In this document: positions 58,892 through 64,000 of the stretch, one piece after another | Numbering within the stretch: position 1 is the stretch's first letter | How the letters are laid out: each line of letters opens with the position of its first letter | DNA from: Watersipora subatra | Lineage: Eukaryota > Bryozoa > Gymnolaemata > Cheilostomatida > Watersiporidae | DNA length: 64,000 nucleotides | Direction of reading: 5' to 3' | NCBI RefSeq assembly: GCF_963576615.1 | Contig: NC_088711.1 | Span: 16,043,869 to 16,107,868, forward strand | Made by a program: the position numbers and the translations under genes | The notes under the pieces: model-generated | Seen by the model: the letters and a program-made list of their open reading frames with translations, nothing else | The model's database searches: none | Told to the model about the DNA's origin: nothing

Positions 58892-60824
58892 ATGCGCGTG
58901 ATTGGATATGTGGTATTCTTGTGCATGCTGTTCTCAGTTAATCTCGTGGCAGCAGAATCCAGTTATTATGATATTCTTGGAGTACCAAAAAATGCATCAC
59001 AAAAGGATATCAAAAAGGCATTTCGCAAACTTGCTGTGAAATACCATCCTGATAAAAATAAAGATTTGGATCCAAAAGAAGCAGAAAAAAAGTTTGTCGA
59101 AATTGGAAAAGGTTTGCATATAAACTATATAGATTAATAAAAGAACCGTCATAAATGTTATTTTTATACCAATCCGATTGCTGGTAATAGTAATGATCGA
59201 TTCACTATTTTTTGTGTTGGGTTTTGTCTTACCTCCTAGCTGCCTCATTGTATGCTTTGATATGTATTTTAGCCGTACAGCATACAGATATTCAAATTTA
59301 CCTGCTATACTTGATATGCTTTACATTGTACTGTACTTTTGTACATTCGTGATCTTGTTATGTATCTATACCATGAAAGTGATAGCATTACACAATGTTA
59401 TCGCACCCTTTCATTCTGACCTAATTCCCTTTACAATTTTAGTGTGCAAACCTATCAGTGTTAAGTGGCAATATGTGTTTCTCAAAAACGTTTAAACACC
59501 AACAAAAAAGTTCCACACCTTTGTATAAAAAATATCAGTGTGCAAGAGCTAATAACTCTTAAATCACAATTTCACTTGGAAGATTGAAAACTAAACTGAT
59601 GACTGGATTGAAATTTTTACTTTTATTTTTACTTCAAAGTTATTATATTGAAACACACTAATTTTTTTGTAATAAAAAAAATTGTAACGCAAGCTAATTT
59701 TCTCGAGCAAATATCATTATTGTATTTTCTACCAAGATTTTGACTTGTATCTACCCTAAGATTTCCCTGCTCTTTTAGCCTATGAAGTTCTATCAGATGA
59801 AAAGAAGAGACGGGACTATGACAATGCAGGCTCATCCTTCCACAGCTCATCGGAATTCGACTACAACGACTTCTACAATGAGTTTGATCACTTTGCTCGC
59901 CATAAAAAGTCTTCAGGAAGAAAAGGAAGGTTTCACTTCGATTTTGACAGCATATTTGATGATTTTGCTGATTTCGCAGAGTTTGACCATTTTGCCACTC
60001 ACTTCTCAACCTTTGGGAATGAACAAACGGATCACATGAGGCAGCATATGGAGTCTCTACACGGTAGCCATAGTCATCACCACACACACACTTTTTCCGA
60101 CGGCGACGACTGGATGACAAGTGGGCATCACATGTACAGCCACGACAGTTAGTATCTAACGGTGCTCCATGACATTTATAAAACTAGTTCTCTGTAACTA
60201 ACCATTAGCATTCGTGATATTAGATAAACAGCAGTGTTTTATATAATGGAGATGCTTACTTCTCTGCTGAATCACCTCGTGTTAAATTGCACTCGCTGCG
60301 CTGTCAAGCTAGGTCAGCCAGAGGTCTTGTAGTGATCCGAGCCTTTTATTTTAACGTTGAGATTTTGTAGATTTATGTTGGTATAAAGTGAGGCCAAGCT
60401 CTAGAGGTGAAGTGTTGTCTTCTCATTTTGCGTGTGATGCTCATTTGAAACACATTTTACTAAAGTCGCAAGAACCTTTGCATGTACGTCAGATGCTTTT
60501 TAATATCATGTAGGGAGTTTGTAGGTAAGGTAACTGATAAAAAATGTCTGTACAAAATGCTTGCTGTTATGAGAACAATTTTTGTAACATAAACTATCCA
60601 CAATGAACCAAACTTACAAACATTTTTATCAATAATTTAAGGTCGTAACTTTGAACCTTAGAATAATCAGTCAGCTTTACTTGCATTTATCATTTTTGAT
60701 AATGAGTGTTGGCAGAATAGGCACAAGCTAATACGACTGTCATTTATATACAGGCAATATGAGATGCAAGCAGGTGACCAAGCGAGAAGGCAACACCGTT
60801 TCTACTTACACAGAGTGCCACTAA
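58892..60824 (+). CDS. DNAJB9: DNAJB9 (ERdj4), ER-lumenal J-domain co-chaperone
   Basis: Exons 58892-59111, 59779-60147 and 60754-60824 join in phase to 219 aa (human 223). Residues 1-21 form a signal peptide ([20 protein letters not shown]). The J domain follows at about 24-92 with [16 protein letters not shown] and the HPD motif at 52-54, so it should stimulate the ER Hsp70 BiP. The middle is Phe/Asp/His-rich ([13 protein letters not shown]), like the human FNFDDLFKDF region. The last exon encodes [18 protein letters not shown], matching human CRTVTQRRGNMVTTYTDC, which settles orthology with DNAJB9 rather than other J proteins. In vertebrates it acts in ER-associated degradation and represses IRE1; induction by ER stress is expected but no element is seen. 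Acceptor TTATGCAG at 58850 marks a 5'UTR intron. Retention of intron 2 would give a stop two codons later. Confidence 0.95.
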
Positions 60825-60878
60825 TGTTACCCGAGTCGGCCCGTACTCACCTCTCAAGTTTCATTCTAAAATCATTCC

Positions 60879-60915
60879 ATTAAAATTCTGGCCTATCATA
60901 ATATGTTTTTTTATT
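60879..60915. promoter_or_regulatory. Facing poly(A) signals of DNAJB9 and the PAK gene
   Basis: ATTAAA on the plus strand (60879-60884) is 55 bases past the DNAJB9 stop. TTTATT at 60910-60915 reads AATAAA on the minus strand, about 207 bases past the kinase stop. Cleavage 10-30 bases after each would make the two transcripts end at, or slightly overlap at, the same point. Confidence 0.55.
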
Positions 60916-61121
60916 ATTTTTATATTTATGTTATAAAAATACAGCTCTGTTGCAATGTATTAAAAAATAACATATGTGCATTATACTATATATTATATTA
61001 TTACAAAATGAACATGCGTGAACTTATTCTTAAGATCACATTTACTCAATGTGCGTATCTCCACTGTTCATGGGTGGGCAGCTAGAGTATAGAACGAACA
61101 CTTAGTTACTGTTCAATAATG

Positions 61122-63477
61122 CTATGAATGCACCTGATGTATGCCTTCATCACTGCTCTCACTATCATACATCGCTGTCAAAACTGCTTCCATCAAAGGT
61201 TGGAGTTGTTTGGAAGGCAGAGCATTGTTCAAAATAAATGGATGCTGCAAGAGTTCTGCCGCCGAAGATCTTTTATCGGGCTTTTTGTGCAAGCATTGCT
61301 TGAGAAAGCTGTCCAACTCCTTTGAGACTGACCTATGTATTTTAGGAGCTCCCTTTTTTACAATCAGTTGACATGCTTTCTGTGGATTATGGTTCATGTA
61401 TGGAGGGTCCCCTTCCACCATCTCAATTATCAGCATCCCTAAACTCCAGACATCAGCTTTTTCATTGTATGGTTTCCTAAACAAGACCATTTAATGTTAT
61501 TCAGCGCAACAGTATAGCCCAACATAAGAGTCTATCGAAGGAGCAGGTTCAGTGAAAACTCTTTGATACAAGCATAAACATTCACATACAGCAAAAAGAT
61601 GCAACTATTAGTTTTGAAGTTAGACACAAGTGTCTTTAAAAGTAGCCCACCCCTTAATTGCTTCCGGTGACATCCAGTAAGGTGTACCAATAGTCGTCTC
61701 TCTCATCTTCTGCTCTGTGTGCAGCTGAGCACAACAGCCAAAGTCTGTCAACTTTACTTCTCCATTGCTTCCCATCAAAATGTTGTCACTCTGAAATATG
61801 TCAGCTTTCTGGTTAATTTTAAATCACTATTGTTTATAACATGCCATGCAATATTTTTCACCTGCTGTGAAACATCAGTTAACCTTATGGAACCCAAAAC
61901 TAAATATACTGGCTTAAAAATTATCTCTGCCATGTTTTCACATTACTAGGTGTTTCATAAACTAGTAATAAGGAAAATGCAAAAAAGGGTTTGTTTTCAT
62001 GACAAACCCTTTTTGCATATTTTAAAGTGCTGCATTTGCGACATTGTGTTATAAGCATGGTTAATAACATATATAACATGAGTAAGAAATAAAAAGATTA
62101 ACAAAATAATTAGATAGAGTTTTACGAGTGATCACAAACTCATGTAAAAATGTACAGTTGAAGTATGGGCACGTCAATTGTTGTATGTAGCACAGATTGA
62201 AAAAACAATTTCTCTTCTTGCTGAGGCATGACTGAACGTCGCACTTTTTTCATTGTACACTACTCCGTCCCTTTGTACAACGTTGGCATCTTCCTCACCT
62301 TTTGACCAGTACTAGCCTGTGTTCATAAATGGCCTTGAAAACAACACTAAGAAATATGCCATGAGTGGACAACTCAATTGAGTATTAAATGGATATCGTT
62401 TACATATGTTCTCAAGTGATGTCCATTTATCAAGTTACTGTGTTAATAACTGCTCGCTTGCTGACATGAGCTTACCTTTATGTCTCTGTGTACAATTCTT
62501 TTGTTGTGGAGGTAACATAATGCCTTTAGGCATTCAGCAGTGATTGTCGCTATACATAGCTCATCCAATTCCATTGCTTCAATAACACTTGTTAAACTCC
62601 CTCCTTCAACAGAACAGTTATTGGCAACTGAGACTGACACCCAAAAAATGAATACAGCGAAAGAAATAATATATTTTGCTAAAATATTTCTTGCACAGTT
62701 TGAGAACCTTATCGGCAAACAGGAAGCACGTGAACAAGAATTCACGAATTTAAGCGCATATCTACCTTCCAAATAATCCATGACTATCCAGAGAGAGTCG
62801 TTCATTCTGTAACTAGCCCTGAAGTTAATAATGTTGTCATGGCGCAGGCTGGTGAGGGCTTCTATCTCCTTGACCAACAGGCCGAGTTGCTTCTGACTCT
62901 GCATGAGGCTTACCACCTTTATGGCAACTACTTCGTCCGTCTCGTTGTCACGTGCTATGTAAACAGATCCTGTGGCCCTGCAAAGCATGCAACATTTATA
63001 GTTTAGACACTAACACGTCATTATTTCCAATTTATTCTAGTCAATATGGTTTACTTGAGGCACATTTGCTCCTAAAGGAAATCATACTTGGTTTGCTTAA
63101 ATTTTTAGTTAATCAAAATTATGATTTCAAAATTTCGGTGTTACTTGCTGATTTCATCTTGTCAAAACAATAAGTAACAAGTTTTTGAACTTTGTTGACA
63201 ACTGCAAAAGGAATGGAATTTATTGAAAATCAAATGTTTGTATAAACAGCAATTATTCAATGATAAACGCAAGTGATTGTACGTGACAGGCGAAAGTCAA
63301 ATTCACTGGGCTTATTTGAAACATTCATATGATGTCATCCGCAGAGGCCTTATGATGCATGTATTCAATTGTCAACCTGAGTCATGTCTACTTGGTTTGT
63401 GCTGACTCACCCTTGTCCAATCAGGTCACCGAGAGAATATCTTTGCTGAGGGTTTTCATTCTGGTTACTCATAGCGT
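61122..63477 (-). CDS. PAK-family (STE20) Ser/Thr kinase, C-terminal part
   Basis: Minus-strand exons 63411-63477, 62766-62977, 62476-62603, 61651-61790 and 61122-61476 join in phase. Numbering from the ATG at 63472 gives 298 aa: glycine loop GQGATGSV (19-26), VAIK lysine 41, helix C glutamate 58, HRDIKSDN (130-137), DFG (150-152), activation loop ending [12 protein letters not shown] with Thr166 aligned to the PAK1 activating Thr423, then [42 protein letters not shown] and DFGCCAQL are characteristic of PAKs rather than MST/GCK kinases. All catalytic residues are present. PAKs act downstream of Rac/Cdc42 in actin and adhesion signalling. No CRIB domain is seen in the window. The first exon has an acceptor (TTTATAG) before it, so the ATG is probably internal and the regulatory half lies further right. 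Convergent with DNAJB9. Confidence 0.92.
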
Positions 63478-63852
63478 CTATAAACATTAATAATGTTCAT
63501 TGTGATTTCTCTCAGTCTAAACAACTGTAGTGCACATTTGTAACACGTGAGGACATTGGAATTTAGGAGAGGAGAAGATAAAAGCTTATAACCAACTTTG
63601 TAACAACTTTAAATTGCTCGTACAGTTTAACTTTGCATTTAATGTGTCAACTGAAACCCTTGCCTATAATTTAATCGGGGGCAGTTGTCCACTTTTTTTC
63701 ACTGTCTACTTTATTGTGACGACATCGTTATCAGAGCTGCACGTATTTAATGGCCACCGATTCTCATATACGATTTTAACTGTTCGAACATCGATACTGT
63801 AATGAGATCACAGTTTCCTATAGTCGTAAATGGTCAGATATGTCATGTTTAC
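63478..63852. other. Probable intron of the PAK gene
   Basis: No coding signal on the minus strand. A 62-codon plus-strand frame at 63614-63802 has no family resemblance. Confidence 0.4.
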
Positions 63853-63938
63853 AAAATTGAGTGACCTCTGCTACACATTTTTCAACTTCTGTTGACCTGT
63901 CGGTTAAAATGTCATCAAAATCTCTGAGTCTCTTATCC
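63853..63938 (-). other. Possible further upstream exon of the PAK gene
   Basis: A strong acceptor (TCTTTTGTTTAG) opens an 86-base stretch coding for KRLRDFDDILTDRSTEVEKC and a few more residues, ending at a weak donor TTTT|GTAAAC. Its outgoing phase matches the incoming phase of the exon at 63411-63477. I do not recognise the peptide, so this is a guess from phase and splice signals. Confidence 0.35.
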
Positions 63939-64000
63939 CTAAACAAAAGAAAGTAGTCTGTCCAGATGAAGACTGACTCATGAAGAATAGTACACAAGAA

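Noticed and set aside
59629-60120. 163-codon minus-strand frame
   Set aside because: Antisense to DNAJB9 exon 2; no conserved features of its own.

Overview
This is a window of animal nuclear DNA, probably from an invertebrate. Genes are split by short GT-AG introns, AT-rich intergenic DNA is crowded with DNA transposons, Helitrons, foldback elements and tandem repeats, and there are no operons or ribosome-binding sites. The protein set (an ESE-class ETS factor, a PAK-type kinase, DNAJB9, VMA21, CCDC59/TAP26) fits a bilaterian, and the mix of Helitrons, Tc1/mariner/pogo and TTAA elements is what I would expect of a marine lophotrochozoan. The species cannot be named from the sequence.

Layout. 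0-3.1 kb: one intronless minus-strand gene for an uncharacterised methyltransferase-like protein. 3.1-31 kb: no host gene that I can support. This stretch holds a 179-bp foldback element with a 9-bp target duplication (8.25 kb), a 129-bp tandem array (8.8-9.2 kb), a TTAA-flanked inverted-repeat element (10.2-11.1 kb), a dead Tc1 transposon (11.7-13.4 kb), two neighbouring non-autonomous Helitrons (13.5-16.2 kb), a larger relative of the foldback element nested in another inverted-repeat element (18.7-19.9 kb), a tRNA-headed SINE and a LINE 3' fragment (23.2-24.1 kb), a dead mariner inside a tandem repeat (25.5-26.8 kb), a third Helitron (27.3-28.1 kb), a 1.3-kb minisatellite with a 491-bp higher-order repeat (28.3-29.6 kb) and another inverted-repeat element (30.1-30.7 kb).

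31-36 kb: a complete six-coding-exon ETS gene (PNT plus Ets domains, 418 aa) with a likely upstream 5'UTR exon. 36-46.9 kb: mostly unexplained DNA with a hairpin, a pogo-like element and a Helitron. 46.9-54.2 kb: VMA21 (plus) and CCDC59/TAP26 (minus) in tail-to-tail arrangement. The best reading of CCDC59 gives it a first intron of about 5.6 kb filled with a pogo remnant, AT microsatellites, a hairpin element and a 1.4-kb palindromic element built on the 12-bp palindrome CAACTCGAGTTG. 58.9-64 kb: DNAJB9 (plus, complete, 219 aa) and the kinase half of a PAK-family gene (minus, continuing past the right edge), again tail to tail with nearly abutting poly(A) signals.

The host genes do not form a pathway, although VMA21 and DNAJB9 both act in the endoplasmic reticulum. 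The most unusual material is the repeat biology: two families of long foldback elements with recognisable target duplications, the young 491-bp higher-order minisatellite, and two Helitron families whose ends can be placed to the base. All exon joins were made by eye from splice motifs and reading phase; none was confirmed by transcripts.
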